Assembly (NCBI GenBank): GCA_026981975.1 | Contig: JALSHV010000002.1 | Coordinates: 1-64,000 of the forward strand | DNA length: 64,000 nt | Source: Aquificaceae bacterium | Lineage (GTDB): Bacteria > Aquificota > Aquificia > Aquificales > Aquificaceae | Direction: 5' to 3' | Shown here: positions 34,029-43,320 of the stretch, in pieces | How the letters are laid out: each line of letters opens with the position of its first letter | Numbering within the stretch: position 1 is the stretch's first letter | Notes under the pieces: model-generated | What the model saw: the letters and a program-made list of their open reading frames with translations, nothing else | Databases searched by the model: none | What the model was told of the DNA's origin: nothing | Made by a program: the position numbers and the translations under genes

Positions 34029-34217
34029 CTCCGTAAATGTTTATTCACTTACCCTAACATTAAGTAGTTTACGATCTTATTTTCATATTTCTATAAGTCT
34101 TCCTTATACTTTATATAAGAAATATTTATGTAATTCTAAGTATTGTCCCGTGCCGTTTTGCATGCAGAGCCTGCGTAAGTGTGTAATCACTTATAAGTTT
34201 TTGGTGTAATTATGTAG
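34029..34217. promoter_or_regulatory. divergent control region between the nor operon and the cytochrome b fusion
   Basis: 189 bp without a gene. It holds CTTATA-N5-TATAAG (34103-34119), the 10-bp palindrome ACTTATAAGT (34189-34198), a GC hairpin GCAG/CTGC (34164-34174 region), and a direct repeat GTGTAAT at 34181 and 34205. These are good candidate operators for NO- or O2-responsive regulators of both flanking operons. No clean sigma70 promoter pair is evident and I found no valid sigma54 site. Confidence 0.45.
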
Positions 34218-34232
34218 ATGGAGGATAGGAAA

Positions 34233-36182
34233 ATGGAACTTGTAAGTATAAGCCCCACCTATAAACTTATGCAGAGGATAGCTTATTTTTTTAGCAAAAT
34301 TTACTCTTCTAAGCTTAATCCTATTTACTACTTAGGAGCTATTACTATTTTCCTACTGATAATAGACGTCATATCAGGGATATACTTGTTTATCTTCTAC
34401 AACGTAGATCCGAAGCACGCTTACGATTCCGTAGAAGCTATATCCTCTTCCTTCTTAGGAAATTTAATGAGAGGCTTACACCGTTACTCTTCTGATGGTC
34501 TTATTCTCTTTGCAATTCTTCATATGCTCCACATGATATTCACGGATAGATTTCGTATGTTCAGATGGGTTGCTTGGGTTTCCGGTGTAGGAACTCTGTT
34601 GATTTTCATAATCATAGGACTTTCGGGATACCTTTTAGTGTGGGATGAAAGAGCGCAACTTACAGGACTTTTAACTGCTAAGTTCTTCAGTGTTATTCCC
34701 GTTTTCGGGCATGCACTTATGAGTGCCTTTTTAGGAACAGATCTACAAAACTTAGGCGGACTTTTCCGCATACTTCTCTTTGGTCATATAGCGGTTACCA
34801 TTCTTTTGGTATTCACACTGTGGATTCACGTAATGAGAATTTCAAGACCTCGTCTATTTCCGCCGAAATACCTTATGATACTTCTGACAGCTTATTTAAC
34901 TGTTATAGCTGTTGTTTTTCCTGCAAAAAGTGATCCTCCAGCGGATCTCGGGAAAATTCCTTTCGGAATGAGTATAGACTGGTTTTACCTTATGGGTTTT
35001 CCCTTTTTTAAAGTGTTCTCCCTACCAGTAAACTGGGCTATATTCATAGGTTTCTTCGGCTTACTTACAGTTTTTCCGTGGCTTATAAAGGGTAGAAGAA
35101 ACCCTCCCGCTGAGGTTTTGGAAGATAAGTGTGAAGGTTGTCAACAGTGTTTTATAGACTGCCCTTATGAAGCCATATATATGAAGCGAACAGGAAAGGA
35201 TAAAGAAAAGGCTTTTGTCATTGCAAATAAATGTGCTGGTTGTGGTATATGCATAGGTTCTTGTAATTACTTTGCCAACAGAATAGATACCGTTCCCTAT
35301 GAGAAGATATTGGAGGAAGTATCTCAAAGCTCTCCTGAAATTCTCGTTTTTAGATGCCCTTTTAGTGCGAAAGTTGAAGAGGGAAAAGATCTAAAAGTTA
35401 TAACCCTTCCTTGCATAGGAGCTGTGAATACACTGTTTATGAAAGATTTTCTTAAATACGCAAAAGGAGTTCTTTTGGTATCCTGTGACGGACCTGACTG
35501 CTATTTCAGAGAAGGAGTTCAATGGACAGAAGAGAGATATTTAAGGGAAAGAAGACCGAAACTGTTAAAATCCTTAGAGGGTGAAAGAATATGGATATTA
35601 GAAACTCCCTATGCAAAGGATATAAGTAGAGAACTCACCTCTTTAAGAGAATTTTTGAAAGAAAAGAAAACGGGAAGAGATGTGAGGATTTTATCAGCTA
35701 ACAAAACTAACCATATCTTGGCTTCTTTGATCTTATTTATACCTTTTTTGAGTTTTTATCCTCTTACTACCCACAGAATGGATTTCTATCCTAAGGATAA
35801 AGCAATTGCGGTTCTTACTTTTAAATACAGATCCTCTCCAGTCCGAAAAGCTGAAACTGTTTACAGTAAGCTCAAACATATGCAAGCAATACAGAACATA
35901 GCGGTGGAGAGATCTCCCATAGAGGTATCTTTTATAGTAAACGGTAAAGAAATACTGAAAAAGAAATACAATCCAAGAGGCTTGAGAAAGGACTCTTCTA
36001 TATACGTCTATGAAGAGTTTATGCTTAAACCCGGCACTTACAGTTTTAAACTTGAAGTAAGGGAATTAGCGGGTCCTAAGAGGAAACACACCTACAAACT
36101 TGCTAAGAAGCTGAAACCTTCCACCAGTTTGGCTATAACTTACGATGAATCAAAGGGATTTTTTACTCTAGGAGGAAAGTGA
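34233..36182 (+). CDS. cytochrome b - 2[4Fe-4S] ferredoxin - MvhD-like fusion protein
   Basis: 649-residue fusion. N-terminal cytochrome b with two bis-His hemes (H83/H97 and H185/H199, each 14 apart) and a later b6f-subunit-IV-like segment in which the PEWY Qo motif is replaced by SIDW (W250). Then two ferredoxin clusters: CEGCQQCFIDCP (C300-C310) and CAGCGICIGSC (C334-C344). Then an MvhD/FlpD-like [2Fe-2S] domain with C375, C394, C418 and C423 and the ...CDGPDCYFREG core. Finally a TM segment and a beta-rich tail. The start at 34233 follows GGAGG at 34220. It may link quinol to low-potential Fe-S partners. No Rieske protein nearby. Partner unknown. Confidence 0.75.
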   Translation: MELVSISPTYKLMQRIAYFFSKIYSSKLNPIYYLGAITIFLLIIDVISGIYLFIFYNVDPKHAYDSVEAISSSFLGNLMRGLHRYSSDGLILFAILHMLHMIFTDRFRMFRWVAWVSGVGTLLIFIIIGLSGYLLVWDERAQLTGLLTAKFFSVIPVFGHALMSAFLGTDLQNLGGLFRILLFGHIAVTILLVFTLWIHVMRISRPRLFPPKYLMILLTAYLTVIAVVFPAKSDPPADLGKIPFGMSIDWFYLMGFPFFKVFSLPVNWAIFIGFFGLLTVFPWLIKGRRNPPAEVLEDKCEGCQQCFIDCPYEAIYMKRTGKDKEKAFVIANKCAGCGICIGSCNYFANRIDTVPYEKILEEVSQSSPEILVFRCPFSAKVEEGKDLKVITLPCIGAVNTLFMKDFLKYAKGVLLVSCDGPDCYFREGVQWTEERYLRERRPKLLKSLEGERIWILETPYAKDISRELTSLREFLKEKKTGRDVRILSANKTNHILASLILFIPFLSFYPLTTHRMDFYPKDKAIAVLTFKYRSSPVRKAETVYSKLKHMQAIQNIAVERSPIEVSFIVNGKEILKKKYNPRGLRKDSSIYVYEEFMLKPGTYSFKLEVRELAGPKRKHTYKLAKKLKPSTSLAITYDESKGFFTLGGK

Positions 36183-36261
36183 GTGATTATGATAAAAATC
36201 CTTACTTTAAAAATTATCAATATTAAATTAGTGTTTACTTACAAAGCGTAGGAGGTAGAAA

Positions 36262-36696
36262 ATGAGCATAGTTCAGTATCTTACGGAAGAACATAGGAGG
36301 TGTGATGAGGTATATGCTCAAGCAGAGCAGGCAGTTTTAGACGAAGATTGGGACAGAGCCAACCGTCTTTTCAAAGAGTTTAAAGAGAAAACCCTTCTAC
36401 ACTTCCGAAAAGAGGAAGATATACTTTTTCCGGAATTTGAGGAGAAAACGGGTATAGTAATGGGACCCACACAGGTTATGAGACATGAACACGCTCAGGC
36501 TAAGGATCTTTTGGAAAAGTTAGAAAAAGCCTTAGAGACAAAGAATAAAGAGGAATTTCTATCAGCGGGTGAATCTTTAATGATACTTATCCAACAGCAC
36601 AATATGAAAGAAGAACAAATCCTTTATCCTATGTCGGATCAACACCTTTCTTCGGAGGAGATGGTGGAGAAGATGTCAGCTCTCGGAGAAGTATGA
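36262..36696 (+). CDS. hemerythrin/HHE-domain protein
   Basis: 144-residue four-helix bundle with the HHE diiron ligands: EEHRR (H11), LLHFRKEEDILFP (H47, E51), RHEHAQ (H74-H76 region) and QQHNMKEEQ (H, E). Hemerythrin-like proteins bind O2 or NO or sense them, and the RIC/YtfE type repairs NO-damaged iron-sulfur clusters. The gene is the second of the cytochrome b operon, with AGGAGG before the ATG, next to NnrS-like and NsrR-like genes, consistent with NO handling. Confidence 0.88.
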   Translation: MSIVQYLTEEHRRCDEVYAQAEQAVLDEDWDRANRLFKEFKEKTLLHFRKEEDILFPEFEEKTGIVMGPTQVMRHEHAQAKDLLEKLEKALETKNKEEFLSAGESLMILIQQHNMKEEQILYPMSDQHLSSEEMVEKMSALGEV

Positions 36697-37925
36697 TACC
36701 CCGCGGGCTTTCTCTTCTTCAAGCTCCCCCTTTTAGTGTAATAGCTCGCTTTTTTATAACCTTTCCTCTTTTCGGGGTGCTAAGTTCTATTTTGGCTTTT
36801 TCTTATTTGATTAAAGAACCCTTCAATCTACCTGCACTGGTTCATACTTTTACTCTCGGGCTTATGGCTTCCGTTATGTTAGGAGCCCTTTTCCAGATGT
36901 TACCCGTTGTAGCGGGAGCTGTTATAGAAAACCCTCTTCCCAAAGCGGAAATTTCCCATTTGAGCTTAGTATTGGGAACTTTATTGCTTATCTTCGGATT
37001 TCTTTCAGGTCAATCCTTGGCTCTTTGGGGATCTTTACTTCTGTTAGCAGGAGGACTGTATTTCACTGCATTTCTTATGTTTTTTAAACTTATAAAGTTA
37101 AAAAGCTACACCCCTACTTCTAAAGGAATGAAGTTTGCTCTTGGTCTGTTCACTGTAGGAATATCTTGCGGTGTTTTGATGGTTCTTTCGTTACTTGGGA
37201 CAGTTAATCTAAATTACGGTTTTTTTCTCAATGCTCATATTTCTTTTCTCCTCTTCGGCTGGGTATGCCTTCTTATAGCTTCTGTTGCTTTTCAAGTTAT
37301 AGAGATGTTTTTTGTAACACCCCCTTATCCTAAAAATTTTTCTAACCTATTTCCCCTTGCGACGACTTTTTTTGTGCTGTTGAATACTTTTTTTGAAAGC
37401 TTCTTTACAAAGATACTTATTTCCCTTTTGTTTTTAAGCTTTGCAGTATTGACAATTGAGCGACTATTAAAAAGGCGAAGAAAGATTCCCGATCCTCTTA
37501 TAAGTTTGTGGTATTTAGGAATGGGATTTCTTTTAATGGCTATGATTTTATATCCTTTTACAGATAAATACGAGATATTTTTACTTTTCCTACTTTTATT
37601 CGGAAACTTTGCTCTGAGTGTTATTATGGCTATGAGTTACAGAATAATCCCTTTCCTTGTATGGTTTCACTTGTCAGCGGAAGGATCGGAAGCTCCTACT
37701 ATGTATGAAATAATAAAGCCTTCTTGGATATGGTTTAACTACAGAGTTCATCTGATCGCCAGCTTCTTGTCCGTTATCTCCTTTATACTTGAATACAAGA
37801 TATTATGGTTATTTGCACTGGCTTTTTACACCTTTTCATTCCTTCTGCTGTTTACAGGATTACTAAAGGGTTGTCTTAAATACTTTAAGAAGCCGCATCG
37901 GCAAAGTGTCTCTCTTCAACGCTGA
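36693..37925 (+). CDS. NnrS-like multi-TM protein (paralogue of 5544-6719)
   Basis: 410 residues with about 12 TM helices. VHTFTLGLMASVMLGALFQM near residue 50 and MAMSYRIIPFLVWFHL near residue 310 correspond to the motifs of the 391-residue protein at 5544-6719. This class has heme-copper-like His positions but is not a proven oxidase. It overlaps the hemerythrin gene by 4 nt and its 3' end overlaps the oppositely oriented Rrf2 gene by 41 nt. Adjacent to the NO genes, so a function in NO or metal handling is inferred. Confidence 0.55.
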   Translation: MIPRGLSLLQAPPFSVIARFFITFPLFGVLSSILAFSYLIKEPFNLPALVHTFTLGLMASVMLGALFQMLPVVAGAVIENPLPKAEISHLSLVLGTLLLIFGFLSGQSLALWGSLLLLAGGLYFTAFLMFFKLIKLKSYTPTSKGMKFALGLFTVGISCGVLMVLSLLGTVNLNYGFFLNAHISFLLFGWVCLLIASVAFQVIEMFFVTPPYPKNFSNLFPLATTFFVLLNTFFESFFTKILISLLFLSFAVLTIERLLKRRRKIPDPLISLWYLGMGFLLMAMILYPFTDKYEIFLLFLLLFGNFALSVIMAMSYRIIPFLVWFHLSAEGSEAPTMYEIIKPSWIWFNYRVHLIASFLSVISFILEYKILWLFALAFYTFSFLLLFTGLLKGCLKYFKKPHRQSVSLQR

Positions 37926-38322
37926 TCAGATCAGCTATTGTTGTCTCTTTTAAAAATTCTATTATTTTTCTTTTGAGATTTTCCCATTTGTGATGAACAG
38001 CACAAGGATTGGATTCAAAAGCTTCACATTTATCAGGCATAAGCACACAGGAATTAAATCTACCTTCTTCTCCCATTAAAACAACCACGTCCCACATGGA
38101 AAGGGTATTAGGATCTACTTTCAGTGTAAATCCTCCTCGGGGACCTTTTACAGAGTGAAGTATATCTCTTCTCGCTAACTCGTGTAGTATTTTTGAAAGA
38201 AAAGGTTTTGGTATTTTTTGAGCTTTGGCGATTTCATCAGCTTTTACCAATCTACCTTTTTGATAAGCCAGATAGGAAAGTGCCATGAGAGCATACCTTA
38301 CCGTATCTGAATAAATCATCAT
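37885..38322 (-). CDS. nsrR: Rrf2-family Fe-S regulator, NsrR-like
   Basis: 145-residue winged-helix regulator: YSDTVRYALMALSYLAYQ start and the GPRGGFTLKVDP wing. Three cysteines that would ligate an Fe-S cluster lie in SCVLMPDKCEAFESNPCAVH (spacing 7 and 8), as in NsrR/IscR. NsrR proteins sense NO through a [4Fe-4S] or [2Fe-2S] cluster and repress NO-detoxification genes. Location beside hemerythrin and the NO reductase genes supports this, though IscR is the alternative. A 10-bp palindrome AATTATAATT (38331-38340) just upstream may be an autoregulatory site; its TATAAT sits 10 nt before the ATG, so the mRNA may be nearly leaderless. Confidence 0.8.
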   Translation of the reverse strand: MMIYSDTVRYALMALSYLAYQKGRLVKADEIAKAQKIPKPFLSKILHELARRDILHSVKGPRGGFTLKVDPNTLSMWDVVVLMGEEGRFNSCVLMPDKCEAFESNPCAVHHKWENLKRKIIEFLKETTIADLISVEERHFADAAS

Positions 38323-38401
38323 AGTGTTAAAATTATAATTAAAATTTCTATTTTTGAAAAGAGATTTTTAAGAGCTACGGTGTATAATTTATAAAATCAC
38401 A

Positions 38402-40738
38402 ATGGAAATATTGGAAATCCCTATAGAAGAGGAAGTAAAGCAGTCCTATATAGACTACGCTATGTCCGTCATAGTGGGGAGGGCTATTCCCGACGTAAGA
38501 GATGGTCTTAAACCTGTTCAAAGACGTATTCTATACGCTATGTATGAAATGGGTCTTACACCGGATAAACCTTTTAAGAAAAGTGCAAGAGTTGTCGGTG
38601 AAGTTCTCGGTAAATACCATCCTCATGGAGATCAGGCGGTTTACGATGCACTTGTGAGAATGACACAGGACTTCTCAATGAGATATCCCCTTGTTATAGG
38701 GCAAGGTAATTACGGCTCTGTGGACGGTGATCCTCCTGCTCAGATGCGCTATACTGAAGCCAAGCTATCACGAATAGCTCTTGAAATGCTTGAAGATATT
38801 GATAAGGAAACTGTGGATTTTTTTCCCAATTTTGATGAATCTTTAAAAGAACCTGCCGTTTTGCCTTCAAAATTTCCCAATCTTTTGTGTAACGGAACAG
38901 CGGGTATAGCGGTAGGACTTGCTACCTCAATTCCACCTCACAATTTGAGAGAAATAGGAAAAGCCCTTATAGAGTTTGCTCGTAATCCTTCAATGACTAC
39001 AGAGGATATACTGCAAATAGTTCGCGGACCTGACTTTCCTACAGGAGGAATAATAGAGAATACTGAAGATTTAAAAGAAATATACAATACAGGAAAAGGT
39101 ATTGTTCAAGTTAAAGCAAAAGCACACGTAGAGAAGGTGCAGGGAGGTAGGGAACAAATAGTTGTAACGGAACTTCCTTATCAAGTCAACAAATCAGATC
39201 TGATTCGCAGAATAGCAGAAGGTGTTAAAAATGGAAAGTTTAAAGAAATTTCAGATATAAGAGATGAATCTGATAAGGAAGGAATAAGAATAGTTATAGA
39301 ACTTAAAAGAGAGGCAAAGGGAGAGAAAGTTTTAAAGAAGCTCTTTAAACATACACAGTTAAAAAGGGGTTTTCCTGTAAACCTTGTGGTGCTTATAGAA
39401 GGTGAACCTAAGTTGGCGAGTATAAGAGATCTTCTCAGGGAGTTTATAAAACATAGATTGAAGGTAATATTAAATAGAACTTATTATTACCTGAAAAAAG
39501 CTGAAGAAAGACTTCATCTTGTAGAAGGATTATTAATTGCTCTGGACAATCTTGACAGGGTTTTAGAGAAAATTAAAAGCTCAAAAGACACAGCTCAAGC
39601 TCGTTCTGTTCTTCAAAGTGAATTTAAACTTACTCCTAAGCAAGCGCAAGCTGTTCTTGATATGAAGCTCAGCAAACTTACATCTCTTGAGAGAGACAAT
39701 TTAAAGGAAGAAGCTGTTGAACTCAGAAAAAGGATAGATTACTACAGGAAAGTGATCCTTAATGAAGACGAAAGGATAAGGATCTTTGTAGAGGAAATGG
39801 AAAATCTGCTTAAAAAATACGGAGATCCCCGCAGAACCTTTGTAGAAGGATCGGAAAGGGAAATGGAAAAAGGTTCACTTATAGTAGCGGTTCTTGAGAA
39901 CGGTAAAGTCATGCCCCTTGAAAATATTCCTGACGGAGAATCACCGGTTGTAAACATACTTGATGTTCCCTTTACGGAAGGTTTGTTTTTAGTTTCCAAC
40001 AGAGGAAGAGTTTACTGGATTGCAGGTTCACAAGCTCTTCAGGGAAGCAAAATAAACTTCAAAGAATCCGGGGAAAAACTGGTCGGAGCTTTTATAAGGG
40101 AGCGCTTTGCTGATAGACTATTACTTGTAAGTCGGAAGGGTTTTATAAAGAAAATACCTCTGGTGGAATTTGAGTATAAAGCTCAAGGCATGAGAATAAT
40201 AAAACTGTCGGAGGAGGACGAAGTTGTCGGAATAGCACAGTCCATAGATATGAGTGATATTCTAATGTTTACCAAGGGTGGTAAGGTAGCCAGGTTTAAC
40301 CTTAGGGAAATTCCACCTGCCACTCCCGGAACAAAGGGATCTCAAGGAATAAAAAGGGAAGAAAAAGATGAAGTTGTAGGAGCGCGTGTAATTAAAGATT
40401 CTTCTTTTCTGCTTGTTATTACAACTAAAGGCGGTGTGAAGAAAATCCGTGAGGAAGAGATTCCCCGTAGAAGTAGGGGAGTGAAGGGTATAAACGTTCT
40501 CGGATCTACAAGGGAGAAATTATTGGATATTATCCCCTTTGATGAGGAAATGGAACTTCTCATAACCACAAAGTCCGGTAAAGCTTTTTACGATAAACTC
40601 AAGCCCGAAGAAATACCTCTTAGTAGAAGAGATAGAACTGCTAAAAAGAGATGGCATTTGGAGGAAGGGGACGAAATACACAGAATTGTTGTGAAATCAG
40701 AAAGGGGTGAAAATGAAAAGAGTAAGGATTCTGATTAA
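38402..40738 (+). CDS. gyrA: DNA gyrase subunit A
   Basis: Type IIA topoisomerase A subunit. Catalytic Tyr in [11 protein letters not shown] (about residue 120), winged-helix motif region [27 protein letters not shown], and the C-terminal beta-pinwheel domain ([19 protein letters not shown]). It is 778 residues, shorter than E. coli GyrA (875). ParC is possible from sequence alone, but GyrA is preferred because pinwheel motifs such as [11 protein letters not shown]-like repeats are present. Adjacent purS overlaps by 26-32 nt. TATAAT at 38383-38388 is 13 nt before the ATG. Confidence 0.88.
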   Translation: MEILEIPIEEEVKQSYIDYAMSVIVGRAIPDVRDGLKPVQRRILYAMYEMGLTPDKPFKKSARVVGEVLGKYHPHGDQAVYDALVRMTQDFSMRYPLVIGQGNYGSVDGDPPAQMRYTEAKLSRIALEMLEDIDKETVDFFPNFDESLKEPAVLPSKFPNLLCNGTAGIAVGLATSIPPHNLREIGKALIEFARNPSMTTEDILQIVRGPDFPTGGIIENTEDLKEIYNTGKGIVQVKAKAHVEKVQGGREQIVVTELPYQVNKSDLIRRIAEGVKNGKFKEISDIRDESDKEGIRIVIELKREAKGEKVLKKLFKHTQLKRGFPVNLVVLIEGEPKLASIRDLLREFIKHRLKVILNRTYYYLKKAEERLHLVEGLLIALDNLDRVLEKIKSSKDTAQARSVLQSEFKLTPKQAQAVLDMKLSKLTSLERDNLKEEAVELRKRIDYYRKVILNEDERIRIFVEEMENLLKKYGDPRRTFVEGSEREMEKGSLIVAVLENGKVMPLENIPDGESPVVNILDVPFTEGLFLVSNRGRVYWIAGSQALQGSKINFKESGEKLVGAFIRERFADRLLLVSRKGFIKKIPLVEFEYKAQGMRIIKLSEEDEVVGIAQSIDMSDILMFTKGGKVARFNLREIPPATPGTKGSQGIKREEKDEVVGARVIKDSSFLLVITTKGGVKKIREEEIPRRSRGVKGINVLGSTREKLLDIIPFDEEMELLITTKSGKAFYDKLKPEEIPLSRRDRTAKKRWHLEEGDEIHRIVVKSERGENEKSKDSD

Positions 40739-40946
40739 ACCTAAAAAAGGACTTTTGGATCCTCAAGGAAGAGCTGTTGAGGAGCTTCTTAAAGACAGAG
40801 GATTTAAGGTTGGTGAAGTGCAGGTGGGAAAAATAGTTGAGCTAAGTGTGGAGGATAATGAGAATATAAAAGACATAGTGGAAAGATTTATAGTGAATCC
40901 TTTGATTGAAGAATACGAGATAGAAGAATTAAACAATGGGAGCTAA
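40713..40946 (+). CDS. purS: phosphoribosylformylglycinamidine synthase subunit PurS
   Basis: Small subunit of the three-part FGAM synthase (PurS/Q/L) of purine synthesis. Sequence matches the short PurS profile: [20 protein letters not shown] and the helix [27 protein letters not shown]. Start at ATG 40713 follows AGGGGTG; a GTG two codons upstream is also possible. It overlaps the gyrA 3' end, and its own end overlaps the E3-like gene by 18 nt. purQ and purL are not in the window. Confidence 0.9.
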   Translation: MKRVRILIKPKKGLLDPQGRAVEELLKDRGFKVGEVQVGKIVELSVEDNENIKDIVERFIVNPLIEEYEIEELNNGS

Positions 40947-42122
40947 GATCTCCTCCAGTATCTCACCGTAGGAAGGGTGAGAAAACCACCCCCCTAAGAC
41001 TGCGGAGAAAACGTTAAGTATCTCACAAAGACCGTGTCCCGCACCCGCTATAAAAACGGGTTTATCAGATTCATCATAGCCTATTTGAAGAATTCCACCT
41101 TCGTGATTCACAAAAATCTTAGGATTTACAGAAAGAGGTTTGTATTCAAATCTGGCAACCTTGTTAATATCTCCAACAAATCCCACTTCGCAGGCTGAAG
41201 TTATTAAAAAGGGAATTTTTGAAGGATCAAAGCGAAAGGATTTTCCGTATAGAATATTGCTTACCGCAACTCTTGCCTTTTCAAAAGCAAATCCCGCACC
41301 TTGCGGAGGAACTAAATCTCCGACCGCATAGACACCCGGCACTGAAGTTTCTAAATAAGGATCTGTATCCGCATAACCGTCCGATGTTAGTTTTATAAAG
41401 GGAAATCTCTGGGGGCATAAATTGGGTTTTCTTTTCTCAGCGTTTATAAGGAATCCTTCACCGGATAGATTTTCTACAATGACTACTCCGCAGTTTTCAA
41501 GAGCGGTTTCAAGTTTAAGATATATTGTTTCCGATATCTGAGGGAAGGAGGAAAGTAATCCTTCTTTGACTTCAAGGACAACTTCTCTATCAAAGGCTTT
41601 CAGTATAAAGGCAAGCTCGTAAGCGGAAGGATCGTTTCCTTTTATGCTGACTCTACCTTCTGGAATAACTTTACCTTTGAGTATATCTTCTGGTAAAATC
41701 CCTTCTGTGGGAGGTTTAGATCCGCAAGCCAAGATTATGTAATCTGCTGTGAGTGTTGTCCTTCCTACTTTTACTTTTTTCTCCTCTATAAGCTCCGCTT
41801 CTCCGTAAACAATTGCAAGCCCTTTGCTTCTGAGCTGATCTTCCGCCAACTTTCTGAGACGGAGTATTTTACTTTGAACCTGTTTAAGGGTCTCCTCCCA
41901 GCTGAGGGAAACTGTATTTCCTTTTAAATTTTTTATCCTTTGTAAACTTAGAGCTATTCCGTAAAGCATATCCTTAGGTATGCAACCCGCATTCAAACAC
42001 AGTCCACCGAAAACTTCTTTTTCTACTATGCATACACTTAGCCCCCGCTTTAGCAGTAGTTTTGAAGCCTTGTAACCCGCAGGTCCGCTACCTATAACTA
42101 CAACGTCAAATTTTCTTTCCAC
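40929..42122 (-). CDS. dihydrolipoamide dehydrogenase-like flavoprotein lacking the NAD glycine motif
   Basis: 397 residues, ~60-70 shorter than E3. FAD motif GSGPAGYKASKLL and redox disulfide GGLCLNAGCIPKDM (C42, C47) are present; the C-terminal catalytic pair is seen as HPSYGE (H382, E387). However, where E3 has the GGGxxG NAD-binding loop this protein has SIKGNDPSAYELAF (~159-172), which lacks it, and surrounding strands are shortened. It is probably fed by a lipoyl or other dithiol but may not use NAD. Last gene of the sulfate-assimilation operon, 12 nt after sat. Function unknown. Confidence 0.7.
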   Translation of the reverse strand: MERKFDVVVIGSGPAGYKASKLLLKRGLSVCIVEKEVFGGLCLNAGCIPKDMLYGIALSLQRIKNLKGNTVSLSWEETLKQVQSKILRLRKLAEDQLRSKGLAIVYGEAELIEEKKVKVGRTTLTADYIILACGSKPPTEGILPEDILKGKVIPEGRVSIKGNDPSAYELAFILKAFDREVVLEVKEGLLSSFPQISETIYLKLETALENCGVVIVENLSGEGFLINAEKRKPNLCPQRFPFIKLTSDGYADTDPYLETSVPGVYAVGDLVPPQGAGFAFEKARVAVSNILYGKSFRFDPSKIPFLITSACEVGFVGDINKVARFEYKPLSVNPKIFVNHEGGILQIGYDESDKPVFIAGAGHGLCEILNVFSAVLGGWFSHPSYGEILEEILAPIV

Positions 42123-42134
42123 CTTTGAACTCTG

Positions 42135-43277
42135 TTAACTTACAAAATCGTATTTCTTCGTGAGAACTTCCGCTATGTCCGGTCTCATAATTGTGCTTGG
42201 TGGTATTTGTCCTTTGCGGATAAGACTTCTTATATTGGTCATGCTTATGTAAGTTCTGTTCTCTTTTGAATGTCCACAGCTTTTATCGGAAGCTATTGTA
42301 TCACACAGGGAACAGTAAAATACAGCGGTAACTCTTATAATTTCTATTTCTATATCTGAAGGCAGGGAATCAAATATCTTATGAGCAGCGTAAGGTTCGT
42401 AGAAATCTCCTACTCCCGCGTGATCTCTTCCCACTATGAAATGGGTGCAGCCGAAATTTTTCCTTATAATGGCGTGAAATACAGCTTCTCTTGGACCTGC
42501 GTATCTCATAGAAGTGGCGAGTCCTGAAAGAAGAACTCTGTTTTTGGGATAGTAGTTGTTTATTAGCAGATCGTAAGCTCTGAGAATATCCTCTGAACCA
42601 AAGTCGTCAGATTTTTTCCAACCAAGGACAGGATGAATGAACAATCCGTCACTTATTTCAAGTCCTAATCTCTGCAAATACTCATGAGCGCGATGGGGTG
42701 CGTTTCTTGTTTGAAATCCTACTACCCTTCTCCAGCCTCTGTATTCAAATATCCTGCGTGTATCTTCGGGATCCAGTATCCACTCTCTAAAAGGTGTATC
42801 TACCCTGTCCAGTAGCCATATATCAGCACCTACAGCCCATTCTCCTCTGGCGTAGAAGTGGGAAACTCCGGGGTGCTGATCACTGTCCGTTCCCCATATA
42901 AGCTTTGCTATTCTCTTCAAGTCTAAGCGGTATATTTCTCTAATATCTAAAACTGCTTTGGCTTTATCCTTTGAATTCTTCAAAAGCACTCTATCTCCCA
43001 CTCCGAAAGTAGGTTCTTCTTTGAGCTGTAATAGAATGGGAATAGTCCAAACACTACCGTTTGGAAGTTGCATATTGTAAGCTACGGAGAAGAGTTCTTC
43101 TTTTGTCATAAAACCCTTTAAGGGACTGAAAACACCTGTTGCTATATTTTCTATATCTAAAAGTGTTTCTCTATCAACTTTCAGATGTCGGTATGAAGAG
43201 CTTTCTTGTAGGATACTTTTCTTTTCTCTTTCAGGTATTATCCTGTTAATAAGTTCTCCACCATGAGGTTTTAGCAT
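42135..43277 (-). CDS. sat: sulfate adenylyltransferase (ATP sulfurylase)
   Basis: Activates sulfate to APS (assimilation) or makes ATP from APS and pyrophosphate (sulfur oxidation). N-terminal PUA-like domain then the catalytic motifs QTRNAPHRAHEYLQR (QxRNxxHxxH), LLSGLATSMRYAGPREAV and IVGRDHAGVGDFYEPYA. 380 residues, the homo-oligomeric prokaryotic form. Six-cysteine zinc-like set is partly visible (CSLCDTIASDKSCGH). Coming with cysH and sulfite reductase, an assimilatory role is most likely. Confidence 0.96.
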   Translation of the reverse strand: MLKPHGGELINRIIPEREKKSILQESSSYRHLKVDRETLLDIENIATGVFSPLKGFMTKEELFSVAYNMQLPNGSVWTIPILLQLKEEPTFGVGDRVLLKNSKDKAKAVLDIREIYRLDLKRIAKLIWGTDSDQHPGVSHFYARGEWAVGADIWLLDRVDTPFREWILDPEDTRRIFEYRGWRRVVGFQTRNAPHRAHEYLQRLGLEISDGLFIHPVLGWKKSDDFGSEDILRAYDLLINNYYPKNRVLLSGLATSMRYAGPREAVFHAIIRKNFGCTHFIVGRDHAGVGDFYEPYAAHKIFDSLPSDIEIEIIRVTAVFYCSLCDTIASDKSCGHSKENRTYISMTNIRSLIRKGQIPPSTIMRPDIAEVLTKKYDFVS

Positions 43278-43320
43278 TTTACCACCTCCTTAAAAGTTTT
43301 GTTCTTAACTGTATTTACCT

